A DNA stretch of 59,474 bases from assembly GCA_022824615.1 (NCBI GenBank), contig JAJDZM010000225.1, forward strand, positions 1-59,474. The letters are read 5' to 3'. The position numbers and the translations under genes were made by a program. Below the pieces are notes generated by a model. The model made no database searches. It saw only the letters and a list, made by a program, of their open reading frames with translations, and was not told the DNA's origin. Within the stretch, counting starts at the first letter, position 1; every line of letters starts with the position of its first letter. Source of the stretch: Candidatus Binatia bacterium. Its GTDB lineage: Bacteria; Desulfobacterota; Binatia; Bin18. Of this stretch, positions 16,416 to 24,919 are shown in pieces.

Positions 16416-16892
16416 TTAGGCGGTTTGTGAAAGCGCCTGTGACGCGGCCTGAATGGCGCGCACGATTTTGTCATAGCCCGTGCAGCGGCACAGGTTGCCG
16501 GAAATCGCCAGACGAATCTCGGGTTCGCTCGGGTTGGGGTTGCGCTCCAATAATGCCTTGGCCGACATGATAAAGCCCGGCGTACAAAACCCGCACTGCA
16601 ACGCCCCGTGTTCAATAAAGGCCTGCTGTACGGGGTGAAGGGTGCCCTCAGCCGCAACCCCTTCGACCGTGGTCACGTCCGCGCCCGCGGCTTCTACGGC
16701 GAACACCAGGCAGGCATTGACGACAGCGCCGTTCAAGACGACCGTACACGCCCCGCAGTTGCCATTGCCGCAGCCTTCCTTGGGCCCCATATGGCCCAGC
16801 TTGTAGCGTAGGGTGTCCAGCAGCGTTTCCCGGGTATCGACCAGCGCGGCGTGCGGCTCGCCGTTGACGTTCAGTTCAATCGCCTGCTTCAT
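16416..16892 (-). CDS. Molybdenum hydroxylase 2Fe-2S subunit
   Basis: 158 residues, two [2Fe-2S] clusters: the plant-ferredoxin-type CGNGNCGACTVVLNG and the C-terminal CGFCTPGFIM...CRCTGY domain. It transfers electrons from the molybdenum centre to the FAD subunit. Start codon overlaps the end of the FAD subunit gene by 4 bp, and the large-subunit gene begins 11 bp after its stop, so all three are translated from one message. Confidence 0.95.
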   Translation of the reverse strand: MKQAIELNVNGEPHAALVDTRETLLDTLRYKLGHMGPKEGCGNGNCGACTVVLNGAVVNACLVFAVEAAGADVTTVEGVAAEGTLHPVQQAFIEHGALQCGFCTPGFIMSAKALLERNPNPSEPEIRLAISGNLCRCTGYDKIVRAIQAASQALSQTA

Positions 16893-17764
16893 GATGCCTC
16901 TCCCTTGGCTCTCTCCAGTGCCTTGCCCAGCGTGCGCCGCGTCAGCACTTTGACCAATTCAATCCGATAGGCTGCCGAGCCACGCACATCGGAGATCGGA
17001 CTGGCAGCCTGGGAGGCCAACTCCCCGGCCTGGGCAATCGTTGTGTCGTCCAGAGACTGGCCCGCTAAAAACGCTTCGGCTTCTTTTGCTCGGACGGGAG
17101 TGGGCGCAACCGCAGCGAGCACGATACGGGCCTGCTCACAGGTACGAGTGTCCGGGCTGAGCTGGACAAACGAGCCCACCCCAGCCACCGCAATATCCAT
17201 CTCTTCGCGCGGGATAAAACGCAGATAGGCCGCCCCGGAATGGGGTGGGGGGGGTGGCAGGACAATCTCGACCAGGACTTCACCTTTTTCCAGTACGGTC
17301 TGGCCCGGTCCGACAAAGAAGTCTTCTGACGGAATCTCCCGCCGTCCGCCTGGTCCGGCAATCACCAGCGTCGCTCCATACGACACCGCCGGCGGAACGG
17401 CATCTGCGGATGGAGCAGCGTTGCAAAAGTTGCCGCCCAGCGTAGCGCGGTTCTGTATTTGATACGAGCCGATCAGGGCGCAGGCCTCGGCCAGGGCCGG
17501 GTAGTGGACACGCACCGGCTCGAACTCGGCGATCTGCGTACACGACACGGCCGCACCAATGTGGAGCCCGGCCTCGTAGGAGAGGACATTGAGCTCGGGA
17601 ATTTTTTTGACATCAACCACCAGAGCCGGGCTGTGGCGGTTCTCCTTCATCTGGGTAATGAGGTCGGTTCCGCCCGCCAGGGGCCGCGCCTCATCACTCG
17701 CCTCGGCCAGCAATGCCACGGCGTCTTGTAGATTCTGCGGAGCTGCGTACTCGAATGCGTCCAC
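16889..17764 (-). CDS. Molybdenum hydroxylase FAD-binding subunit
   Basis: 291 residues from a GTG at 17764 preceded by AAGGAGGGCCTGAGT; the frame is open further upstream but that sequence has no family similarity. FAD-binding blocks are AGGTDLITQMK and the NRATLGGNFCNAAPSADA segment, as in CoxM/XdhB. The C-terminal CO-dehydrogenase flavoprotein domain (ISDVRGSAAYRIELVKVLTRRTL) is complete. First gene of the three-subunit operon. Confidence 0.94.
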   Translation of the reverse strand: MDAFEYAAPQNLQDAVALLAEASDEARPLAGGTDLITQMKENRHSPALVVDVKKIPELNVLSYEAGLHIGAAVSCTQIAEFEPVRVHYPALAEACALIGSYQIQNRATLGGNFCNAAPSADAVPPAVSYGATLVIAGPGGRREIPSEDFFVGPGQTVLEKGEVLVEIVLPPPPPHSGAAYLRFIPREEMDIAVAGVGSFVQLSPDTRTCEQARIVLAAVAPTPVRAKEAEAFLAGQSLDDTTIAQAGELASQAASPISDVRGSAAYRIELVKVLTRRTLGKALERAKGEAS

Positions 17765-18073
17765 ACTCAGGCCCTCCTTCTCCTTGGACACCAGTACTCC
17801 TATCTCTTGAAGCAGGCGGAGATCAAGGGTAAAGGGCCAGCGGGAGGGGTTGCACAGAAAGGGGCGGCTTCGGAGTGGTCTTGGAGTCAGCACCAAAAAA
17901 ATCGATGAACGGAGGGACGCTGGCCCGGACACACTCGTGCACCGATGCAGAACGCCTGCTACTATCCGTGGGGATCGGCAGGACCGGTCCGGTTCGCCTT
18001 CACCGGATTTCTTCTGCCGGCGGCGGCGTCCGCCCCGGTTCGCTCGTATCGAAGACCATCCGCAGGAGCGGTC
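17765..18073. other. Gene-free divergent intergenic region
   Basis: 309 bp between the divergent molybdenum hydroxylase operon and the methyltransferase gene. It is GC-rich, holds open frames on both strands that lack family similarity, and shows no convincing promoter hexamers, RNA gene or terminator. It must hold the start signals for both flanking units. Confidence 0.5.
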
Positions 18074-18829
18074 ATGCCGCCGGATCGAGCCATTGCGTTA
18101 TTCTACGAGCTGTTCAGTGGGCTGCCCCGGCAGGGACCGGGGACAGCGGCGAGCACGCGTCGAGCCCTCGGGCTGGTGCCGGACGTCGGGCCGCGGACCC
18201 GCGTGCTCGATGTCGGCTGCGGCACCGGTGCCCAGACCTTGGTTCTGGCGGACAGCTCGCCGTCACGCATCGTCGCCGTCGACAACCACCCCCCGTTCAT
18301 CGACGCGCTGAACCGCAAGGCGCACGAGTTGGGCATCGCCGATCGACTGGAAGCTCGCGTGGCGGACATGCGCCGACTCGACTTCGCCGCGGGTTCCTTC
18401 GACCTGCTCTGGTGCGAAGGCGCCATCTACAACATGGGTGTCGAAGCGGGCTTGCGCGCCTGGCGCCGGTTGCTCCGACGCAACGGGCATGTCGCGCTGA
18501 CAGAGGTGTCCTGGCGCAAGCCCGAACCGCCCGCCGCATGCGCAGCGTTCTGGAACCTGGAGTATCCGGCTATCCGCGACACCTCCGCGCTCCTGGAAGC
18601 CATCGAAGCGTGTGGCTATGAGACGGTCGGGCACTTTCCGCTCCCCGCGTCCGCATGGTGGGACGACTACTATCGACCACTGCAAGACAACGTGACCGCA
18701 TTCCGCAAGCGTCACCACGACGCGCCAGACGCACAGGCGTTGGCGGAACGGTGCCAGAGGGAAATAGATATCTGGCATGCCTACTCGGAGTTCTACGGCT
18801 ACGAGTTCTTTGTGCTCCGTGCCCGTTGA
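18074..18829 (+). CDS. Class I SAM-dependent methyltransferase
   Basis: 251 residues from the ATG at 18074 (AGGAGCGGTC leader); the longer upstream frame is not conserved-looking. Motif I VLDVGCGTGAQTLVLA, the acidic ribose-binding VAVDNHPPFID, and a post-motif FDLLWCEGAIYNMG mark a Rossmann-type small-molecule methyltransferase. Substrate unknown. GC content and codon choice are visibly higher than in neighbouring genes, as in the convergent amine oxidase, suggesting a shared foreign origin. Confidence 0.9.
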   Translation: MPPDRAIALFYELFSGLPRQGPGTAASTRRALGLVPDVGPRTRVLDVGCGTGAQTLVLADSSPSRIVAVDNHPPFIDALNRKAHELGIADRLEARVADMRRLDFAAGSFDLLWCEGAIYNMGVEAGLRAWRRLLRRNGHVALTEVSWRKPEPPAACAAFWNLEYPAIRDTSALLEAIEACGYETVGHFPLPASAWWDDYYRPLQDNVTAFRKRHHDAPDAQALAERCQREIDIWHAYSEFYGYEFFVLRAR

Positions 18830-18901
18830 ATCGATCCCAACGCGCCCGGGTCGACCGCTACGCGGCGTGACGACAGCGCACAGCGCGGCCCGGGCGCTCG
18901 C

Positions 18902-20311
18902 TCATGAGCCGTCACCGCCGAGAAGTATTTGCACCTCGCGCGCGGTGCGGAGGCCACTCTCTATCGCGCCGTCGATAAACTCGTGCCAGCCGTTGGCGGT
19001 GATTGAGCCCCCGAAGAAGAGACGGCCTTCAGGCTGCTGCAGAGCCGGCAAGCGGCTGAGTTGTCCAACGCGGTACGCGGGCCATGCGCCGCGTGCAAAA
19101 GGATCTGCTGCCCAGTCGTAGCCGCGTGTGTCGATCACGTCGACGTCGCCGAACAGGCGGCGCACTTCGGCGGTGATTTGCGCTTTATCGTCCACATCGA
19201 TGGTCGATGCGCGGGCCACGGTGATAGAGAGAATCGTGCCGATGTCATCGCCGTAAGTGAGCGTTTGCACCCAGTTGAGCGGCTGCGCTTCGTCGCAGAA
19301 CGCAAATACGCGGCCCAGGTTCTCGCGCACGTGCACGAACAACTTCGCCCCTTTCGAGATCATGCCCTCGTTGATCCAGTTTTGCTTTGCGAGCGAGAGG
19401 GCGGGATCGAAATCAACGTCGGTATAGCAATTGAGTGGTAAGGTAATAACGGCAGCTTTGGCACTGACCGCGTTTCCGTCCCGGGTATGAAGACGAACCG
19501 CACCGATGTTGTGTTCGATGCGTTCAACCGCGGCGTTCAGGCGTACCTTGCAGCTGCTATCCTCAATGAGGCAGGTGATGAGACCAAGGGTGCCAGATTC
19601 TATGCGATAGTGGGTTTCGGCGTCGGCGAAGGCGTCGTAATTCCAGCCGCCGGCGGCGTAGAGCTTGAGCATGCCGGGCAGGCCAAATTGTGAGGTGACA
19701 GCACCGCCATATAAAGTCATGAAGGAATTGAGTTGGATACGCTGCGTGTCGGTGAGATCCAGTTCCGCAATGCGATCGGCGCACGAGAGTTCGTCGAGTT
19801 CCAGAACCTTCGGGTTATAGAGCGGCTCGTACGGCCGCGGGAACAGTTGCCACACGTCATGGCAGAATTTCTCGAAACCGTCGCGAATGTCCCTGAGGAA
19901 TTGATCCGGTGGAACAACGCTTGCCACGCCGTCGTTGCCCATCACGCGGGTCTCGTCAAGGCCGGTAAACGGATCTTCGATTACACCGAGACCGTAGCGG
20001 CGCATTTCCGCCCACACGTGCGGTTGCAGCCAGTGCACCCACGCGCCGCCAAGTTCGACCGGCCGACCCGCAAACTCCGCGGTGTACGTACGCCCGCCGA
20101 GTCGATCGCGCGCCTCGAGGAGAACCACGCGCAATCCTGCCTGACCAAGTTCGCGGGCCGCTGTCGCGCCGGCAAAGCCACCGCCAACGATGGCGACGTC
20201 GAAGTCCGTGTCCTTACGGTCCGCGGTGGTTGCGAGCGAACTGTCTGCTGCGTCAGGCGAGGTGGAGGCTTCAGGCCGCCGGTGTGGACCGGGTGTCCAC
20301 TTCGTGCTCAC
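18902..20311 (-). CDS. FAD-dependent amine oxidase (flavin monoamine oxidase family)
   Basis: 469 residues. The N-terminal FAD site is VAIVGGGFAGATAARELG, followed by LLEARDRLGGRTYT and the PVELGGAWVHW block typical of monoamine/polyamine oxidases. The C-terminal GRLFFGGSITANGWHEFIDGAIESGLR is the second FAD-contact motif. The first ~35 residues are a Ser/Thr/Asp-rich, probably disordered extension without a signal peptide; an internal start is possible. It should oxidise a primary or secondary amine to an imine with O2. It converges with the methyltransferase and shares its high GC. Confidence 0.9.
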   Translation of the reverse strand: MSTKWTPGPHRRPEASTSPDAADSSLATTADRKDTDFDVAIVGGGFAGATAARELGQAGLRVVLLEARDRLGGRTYTAEFAGRPVELGGAWVHWLQPHVWAEMRRYGLGVIEDPFTGLDETRVMGNDGVASVVPPDQFLRDIRDGFEKFCHDVWQLFPRPYEPLYNPKVLELDELSCADRIAELDLTDTQRIQLNSFMTLYGGAVTSQFGLPGMLKLYAAGGWNYDAFADAETHYRIESGTLGLITCLIEDSSCKVRLNAAVERIEHNIGAVRLHTRDGNAVSAKAAVITLPLNCYTDVDFDPALSLAKQNWINEGMISKGAKLFVHVRENLGRVFAFCDEAQPLNWVQTLTYGDDIGTILSITVARASTIDVDDKAQITAEVRRLFGDVDVIDTRGYDWAADPFARGAWPAYRVGQLSRLPALQQPEGRLFFGGSITANGWHEFIDGAIESGLRTAREVQILLGGDGS

Positions 20312-20369
20312 TGCTACTCCCGTTCGTCGATTATGTCCTCAACATGGAGCAGTTCCGTATTGCGGCAGG

Positions 20370-20891
20370 TCAGACTGGTCTATCCCCCACTCCGCCCTGA
20401 AAATCGCCTAGAGACAAGGTAAAGCGCTCCTGCATCCGAATATCATCCTCCGTCCCCATGTCTCGGGTCATGCAGCAATACTCCAGGGAAATATTGTTGG
20501 GATCTCTGAAGTAGATGGATTGAGCGGCATCGTGATGCACGATGTTCGAGACCTGCACCCCTTTGGCCAGGAGTTCCGCACGCTTCGCTTCCAGGGCTGC
20601 GACCGACCCGGCTTCAAAGGCAAAATGATAAAACGCGCTGGGCACCCCCAGTCCTTGATTGATACCCGCGTCGTACTCCGCAGGAATCCCCGGAACTCCT
20701 TGCGCTTCCATAAAGGCCAAGAGCTGGTCGCGGCCGATATGAAAGAACACATGCCGAATCTGCCCGCCTTCCTTGATCCTGAGCATATCACAGCGCACCG
20801 GCGTGAACCCCAGTACGTTTTCGTAGAAGTCGCACGTTTTGTCCAAGTCCAGGGTTGACAGTCCGATGTGGGAGAAACCCTTGTGTGACAT
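20370..20891 (-). CDS. Glyoxalase/bleomycin-resistance/extradiol-dioxygenase (VOC) superfamily protein
   Basis: 173 residues from the ATG at 20891, which has an AAGGAGGATTCGAT leader. N-terminal FSHIGLSTLDLDKTCDFYENVLGF and C-terminal YHFAFEAGS... and IYFRDPNNISLEYCC contain the paired His/Glu metal ligands of the vicinal-oxygen-chelate fold (His7, a middle His, Glu near residue 142). Both beta-alpha-beta modules are present, so it is a complete domain. The reaction (dioxygenase, lyase or isomerase) cannot be told apart from sequence. Confidence 0.88.
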   Translation of the reverse strand: MSHKGFSHIGLSTLDLDKTCDFYENVLGFTPVRCDMLRIKEGGQIRHVFFHIGRDQLLAFMEAQGVPGIPAEYDAGINQGLGVPSAFYHFAFEAGSVAALEAKRAELLAKGVQVSNIVHHDAAQSIYFRDPNNISLEYCCMTRDMGTEDDIRMQERFTLSLGDFQGGVGDRPV

Positions 20892-20992
20892 ATCGAATCC
20901 TCCTTGTTGGATGGTCTTTCTATAGCTCAGCCGCACGTTCTTTACCAACACTACCCCAGTGAAAGCAGCTACGAGGCAAGGGGCCGGGCCGG

Positions 20993-21310
20993 ATGGCGAC
21001 CGACGAAATCATGGCGCTCACTCGGGGGCCGCGCCCGTGAACGCCGTTCTGGTGGATAGCAAGGCCGATTGAAGACCTGGATGAGGCCCTCCCACCCGCG
21101 GTGTTTTGACGCGTCCCCTTGCCCTGGGAAGCCGCTTTTCTGGCCGGGAAGAGTTTTCTTGCCTATCGGAAACGAGGCGGCCGAAAGCGCTCCCCTTTAC
21201 CGGACTTCTATATTGGAGCCCACGCTGCGGTCGCAGGGATGCCTTTGCTCACCAGAGACGTGGCTCGCTTTCAGACAAGTTTTCCCACTGTCCAACTGAT
21301 CGCTCCCTAA
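20993..21310 (+). pseudogene. Decayed VapB-VapC toxin-antitoxin pair
   Basis: An ATG at 20993 begins a 15-codon remnant (MATDEIMALTRG...) that matches the C-terminus of AbrB/MazE-type antitoxins. It ends with a GTGA overlap into NAVLVDS (21037-21060), which matches a VapC PIN-domain N-terminus but meets a stop after 11 codons. In another frame, 21119-21310 encodes LPWEAAFLAGKSFL, LPDFYIGAHAAVAGMPLLTRD and the terminal strand of a VapC protein. About 60 residues of the toxin middle, including acidic active-site residues, are missing, so the pair is dead. Confidence 0.7.
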
Positions 21311-21413
21311 GTAAGAACGTGTGGACAATTCGGGTCGGGCCTGATTAAGTAACCCGGTTGTGGAGGGGAGGAGGCGTCCGAGTACGAAAACCTTGCGTAA
21401 GGAGGAAAGATTC

Positions 21414-22199
21414 TTGGCAAACTGGACTGAACAGAAGGCCCATATAGCTGAAGCTGAATTAACGCTCATTAAGGGCGGAGCAGGTAAACCCTTGTTAATG
21501 CTGCATGATGAGCTGGGATTCCCTGGTTGGGTGAAATGGAATGACGAGCTTGCGGCGGAGCACGCCTTTGTGATTCCGCTCCAGCCGGGTTTTGGCAAAA
21601 CCCCACGTCTGGGGTGGGTTCGGAGTTTCCGCGACCTGGCCGGCCTGTATAGCATGGCGGTTAGAGAAATGGGGCTCGACCCGGTGGACGTCATTGCATT
21701 CTCAGCCGGTGGATTCATTGCCGCTGAAATGGTCGCGGCCGATCCCAAGATTTTTGACCATTTGATTCTGGTGGGCCCGATGGGGCTCAAGCCCGAGAAG
21801 GGCGAAATCTGGGATATCTTCCCGGTGACGATTCGGACCCATTTGCGGCGAACAGTAGCGGACCCTGGTACTGCTGAGTTCGGAAACATTTACGGTGGCG
21901 AGATGACGCCGGAGCAATTCGAGGCGTTCGAAGATGCCCGAGCAGAAAGCGCGCGCATCGGCTGGGAGCCATATATGCATAATCCCAGCCTGCCCTATCT
22001 GTTGCGTGGCGTGAAAAACGTGCCCACCCTCCTGATCCGCGGCTCCGAAGACCAGATCGTGCCAGCGGGCTGCATTGCCACCTATACCAAAGCCATTGAC
22101 GGGGCCAAGGCGGTGGAAATGGCCAATGTCGGCCATCGTCCGGAAATCGAGAATTCCGTCGAATTTGTCAAAATCGTGCAAGACTTCCTGAAAGAGTAA
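21414..22199 (+). CDS. Alpha/beta-fold hydrolase
   Basis: 261 residues from a TTG at 21414, chosen because AAGGAGGAAAGATTC lies just before it; an ATG at 21360 has no ribosome site and adds unconserved residues. The fold is clear: oxyanion region LMLHDELGFPGW, nucleophile elbow IAFSAGGFIAA (Ser), a late Asp in LLIRGSEDQIVP and His in NVGHRPEIE. The oxyanion motif HDELG instead of HGGPG/HGFPG is unusual. It lies 90 bp upstream of a flavin monooxygenase gene on the same strand, suggesting a shared catabolic pathway. Confidence 0.88.
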   Translation: MANWTEQKAHIAEAELTLIKGGAGKPLLMLHDELGFPGWVKWNDELAAEHAFVIPLQPGFGKTPRLGWVRSFRDLAGLYSMAVREMGLDPVDVIAFSAGGFIAAEMVAADPKIFDHLILVGPMGLKPEKGEIWDIFPVTIRTHLRRTVADPGTAEFGNIYGGEMTPEQFEAFEDARAESARIGWEPYMHNPSLPYLLRGVKNVPTLLIRGSEDQIVPAGCIATYTKAIDGAKAVEMANVGHRPEIENSVEFVKIVQDFLKE

Positions 22200-22289
22200 C
22201 CGTGTCAACATCTGTCTATTTATTGGGGGACACGTTTACTCTTTGTGTCGTAATGGCGTAGGACGTGTTCGTCTGAAGGAGCAGGCCTT

Positions 22290-23624
22290 ATGCAAATTTC
22301 ATATTTCACCGAACGGCCCTATCGTGGTCTGAACGAGGACGAGATACTCAAGAATAAAGCCTACTTCGCTGTGCCCAACGCTCTGTTCGACCGTGAGCAG
22401 GCGGCGAACGATTACAATTATTATCTTGACGAATATTGCTATGCCGAAGAGCTGGGTTTCGATGCCGTTGCGCTCAACGAGCACCACGGCAACCCCTTCT
22501 GCATGGGCAGCGTCATGAATGTCGAAGCTTCCATTCTGGCCCGTATTACCAACAAGGTTCGCATTGTCCTGATCGGTAATCCGTTACCGGTGCTAAAGCA
22601 TCCGCTGCGGATGGCCGAAGAGCTGGCCGAGATTGATCTGATCTCGCGCGGGCGTCTCGTTACCGGCTGGGTGCGTGGGGCGGGCAGCGAGCAGTTCTTC
22701 AATAACGCCAACCCGGCCTATAACCGGGAGATGTTTAACGAGGCCCACGATTTTATCGTGCAGGCCTGGACCAAGCCCGGTCCGTGGCGCTACGAGGGCA
22801 AGCATTTTCACTACCGGCATGTGAACCCTTGGGCGTTGCCCTACCAGAAACCGCATCCCCCGATGTGGATTCCCGGTGTGTTGAGTCCGGAGACGGCCCG
22901 CTGGTGTGCGGAACACCGCTACCCCTATCTGGGTCTGGGCACGGCCTTGGGGCCAACCTGCGATCTGTGGGATTTCTATGCGGATGAAGCCGCTAAGCAC
23001 GGCTATCAGGCCGGTCCGGAAAACTTTGGCTATCTGATCCCGACCTTTCTAGCCGAGACGGAAGAGAAGGCCCAGGAAATCGGCAAGAATTTTGTGTTCG
23101 GTGGTGGCCAGAACGCCTTTTCCCGTCCCGAGCATACCCTGCCGCCAGGCTATAACTCCAAGGGGGCGATCCGCATGCTGGCCAAACATCCGGGCGGGAG
23201 CTGGCTGGGCGTCAGCCCCGAGAAGCTGCGCGCCCACTCGGACGGCGGTCGGCCCGACACCACCGACTTTGATACTGTCCGTCAGAAACTGCTCAAGGGC
23301 TACGGCAAGGCGCAGAAGAACCTCCAACTCCTCATCGGCACCCCGGAGTCCGTCCTGCCCAAAGCCAAGACTTTGCTGCGGGTGCTGCGACCGAGCATTT
23401 TTGTCTTCTTCAATATCCAGGGGCCGGTCGGTGACGAGGATCGCAAAACGAGCATGCGTCTGATTGCCCAGGAATTGACCCCGCAACTGCGGGAATACGC
23501 CAAGGAAATCGATCTGGTCGATCCGTTTGAACGGACCCCCGGCTCGGTGGCCTATCGCAACGGGGTGACGCGCGACCCGGTCGTGGACCGCGAACCGCTG
23601 GCTGCGTTGGGCATGGCCGGCTAG
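22290..23624 (+). CDS. Luciferase-like flavin-dependent monooxygenase
   Basis: 444 residues, longer than the ~340 usual for the family because of insertions around 290-320 and a C-terminal tail. Family blocks: YAEELGFDAVALNEHHGNPF (EHH motif), GNPLPVLKHPLRMAEELAEIDLISRGRLVTGWVRG, and the QKPHPPMWIPG turn. Uses FMNH2 or F420H2 with O2; substrate unknown. ATG at 22290 with GAAGGAGCAGGCCTT. A strong terminator follows the gene. Confidence 0.92.
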   Translation: MQISYFTERPYRGLNEDEILKNKAYFAVPNALFDREQAANDYNYYLDEYCYAEELGFDAVALNEHHGNPFCMGSVMNVEASILARITNKVRIVLIGNPLPVLKHPLRMAEELAEIDLISRGRLVTGWVRGAGSEQFFNNANPAYNREMFNEAHDFIVQAWTKPGPWRYEGKHFHYRHVNPWALPYQKPHPPMWIPGVLSPETARWCAEHRYPYLGLGTALGPTCDLWDFYADEAAKHGYQAGPENFGYLIPTFLAETEEKAQEIGKNFVFGGGQNAFSRPEHTLPPGYNSKGAIRMLAKHPGGSWLGVSPEKLRAHSDGGRPDTTDFDTVRQKLLKGYGKAQKNLQLLIGTPESVLPKAKTLLRVLRPSIFVFFNIQGPVGDEDRKTSMRLIAQELTPQLREYAKEIDLVDPFERTPGSVAYRNGVTRDPVVDREPLAALGMAG

Positions 23625-23665
23625 GTCGCACATACGGGCCGGGTGTCGTTTGTGTTGACCGGCGG

Positions 23666-23694
23666 AAAGGGTGGTCGTGAGGCCGCCCTTTTTG
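23666..23694 (+). terminator. Rho-independent terminator after the monooxygenase
   Basis: Stem 23666-23676 with 23681-23691 (AAAGGGTGGTC / GGCCGCCCTTT, two G-U pairs), 4-nt loop, followed by a T-run. It separates the monooxygenase from the nitrile hydratase fusion gene. Confidence 0.75.
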
Positions 23695-23763
23695 TTGTGC
23701 GCAGAACCGCGGTAGGATGTCCGCAGGAGAAACGTTACTTCCAGACTGAGGGGGACGCGCACG

Positions 23764-24795
23764 ATGAGTGATGCTCACGAACATGATACTGGCGCGGCCT
23801 TTCAGCAGCGCCAGTTGACACCCGACCGGAACCGTGAACGCGAGATTCAGGTCAAGGCGATCGAAGCCCTGCTTGCCGAGAAAAATTTTGTTTCCACCGC
23901 ACTGCTCGATACCGTTCTGGACTCGTATGAAAACGATATCGGACCGTTGAACGGCTGTCGGGTCGTTGCCCGGGCCTGGACGGACCCCGCCTATAAGGCC
24001 CGTCTGCTTGAGAATGGCACCGCCGCCATAGCCGAGCTGGGCTTTGGCGGCTTGCAGGGTGAGCATCTGGTTGTGGTGGAGAATACGCCCCGGACGCATA
24101 ATGTGATCGTCTGCGCGTTATGCTCGTGCTACCCCTGGCCGGTTCTGGGTCTGCCGCCGTTTTGGTATAAGAGCCAGTCGTATCGCTCCAGGGTCACCGG
24201 CCGGCCTCGTGAAGTGCTCCGGGAGTTTGGGCTTGAACTGGACGAAAACATCCAGATTCAGGTCTGGAACAGTACCTTTCAGACCCGCTATATGATCCTG
24301 CCGGAGCGGCCGTCCGGTACGGAGCAGATGACGCTCGATGAACTCGTATCCATTGTTACGCGGGATGCGATGATCGGGGTGGCGCGGGTCGAGCCTGAGA
24401 AAAAACAGCCGTCCGGCCTTTCTCAGAGACAGGTGTCTGATATGCAGGGCCCTGCCGCTCTGCCCCGACGGAGTGGCGAACTCCAGTTCCAGGACCCTTG
24501 GGAAGGCATTGCTTTTGCCCTGGCGGTCGCCCTATGCGAACAGGGTCTGTATGCCTGGTCCGAGTTTCAAGAGGGCTTGATTGCCGAGGTTGCCAGCGCG
24601 GACCGGCAGGCACCTGAGACGCGACCAACGTATTATGAAAGCTGGATGGCCGCCTTTGAAAAGCTGCTCGACGCTAAAAACATACTGGCGCAGACCGCAA
24701 TCAATCGCCATGTCCGGCAGATCAAACAGAGCCTCTCTCTGCGCCGCACCCGTCTACCGTTTGGCATCCGGCCCTGGCCGGATGATGAAGGTTAG
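23764..24795 (+). CDS. Nitrile hydratase alpha subunit fused to a beta-subunit N-terminal-type domain
   Basis: 343 residues. Residues ~25-210 are a nitrile hydratase alpha subunit: the metal-binding claw [11 protein letters not shown] (Cys117, Cys120, Ser121, Cys122) followed by [18 protein letters not shown]. Tyr after the last Cys resembles cobalt-type enzymes, although the usual Thr/Ser is Ala here. Residues ~237-330 ([25 protein letters not shown] ... [13 protein letters not shown]) match the helical N-terminal domain of beta subunits and of the small activator/accessory proteins. The SH3-like C-terminal half of a beta subunit is missing. No separate beta subunit or activator gene is adjacent, so it may work alone, with a distant partner, or act on thiocyanate-like substrates. 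Confidence 0.82.
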   Translation: MSDAHEHDTGAAFQQRQLTPDRNREREIQVKAIEALLAEKNFVSTALLDTVLDSYENDIGPLNGCRVVARAWTDPAYKARLLENGTAAIAELGFGGLQGEHLVVVENTPRTHNVIVCALCSCYPWPVLGLPPFWYKSQSYRSRVTGRPREVLREFGLELDENIQIQVWNSTFQTRYMILPERPSGTEQMTLDELVSIVTRDAMIGVARVEPEKKQPSGLSQRQVSDMQGPAALPRRSGELQFQDPWEGIAFALAVALCEQGLYAWSEFQEGLIAEVASADRQAPETRPTYYESWMAAFEKLLDAKNILAQTAINRHVRQIKQSLSLRRTRLPFGIRPWPDDEG

Positions 24796-24824
24796 GGGTT
24801 GGGATTGGGAGATGGGGGTTGGGG
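24795..24824 (+). other. G-quadruplex-type G-run tract
   Basis: Immediately after the nitrile hydratase fusion stop, five runs of 3-5 G (GGGG, GGG, GGG, GGGGG, GGGG) are separated by 2-4 nt. This satisfies the usual G3+N1-7 pattern on the plus strand, that is in the transcript's 3' region. Confidence 0.5.
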
Positions 24825-24875
24825 ACACGGCACGGTAAACCATCCTGGCGCCGGCTGGGCAAGCTGCCTCCGCTT

Positions 24876-24895
24876 CCCCTCCCAAGAGGGGATGG
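24876..24895 (-). repeat. Palindromic intergenic repeat, family B copy 1
   Basis: On the minus strand a 20-bp segment (CCATCCCCTCTTGGGAGGGG) identical to 53718-53737. CCCCTCTTGGGAGGGG is a near-palindrome. Confidence 0.7.
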
Positions 24896-24919
24896 ACACC
24901 CCGGCGTGCACCGTCCTTA

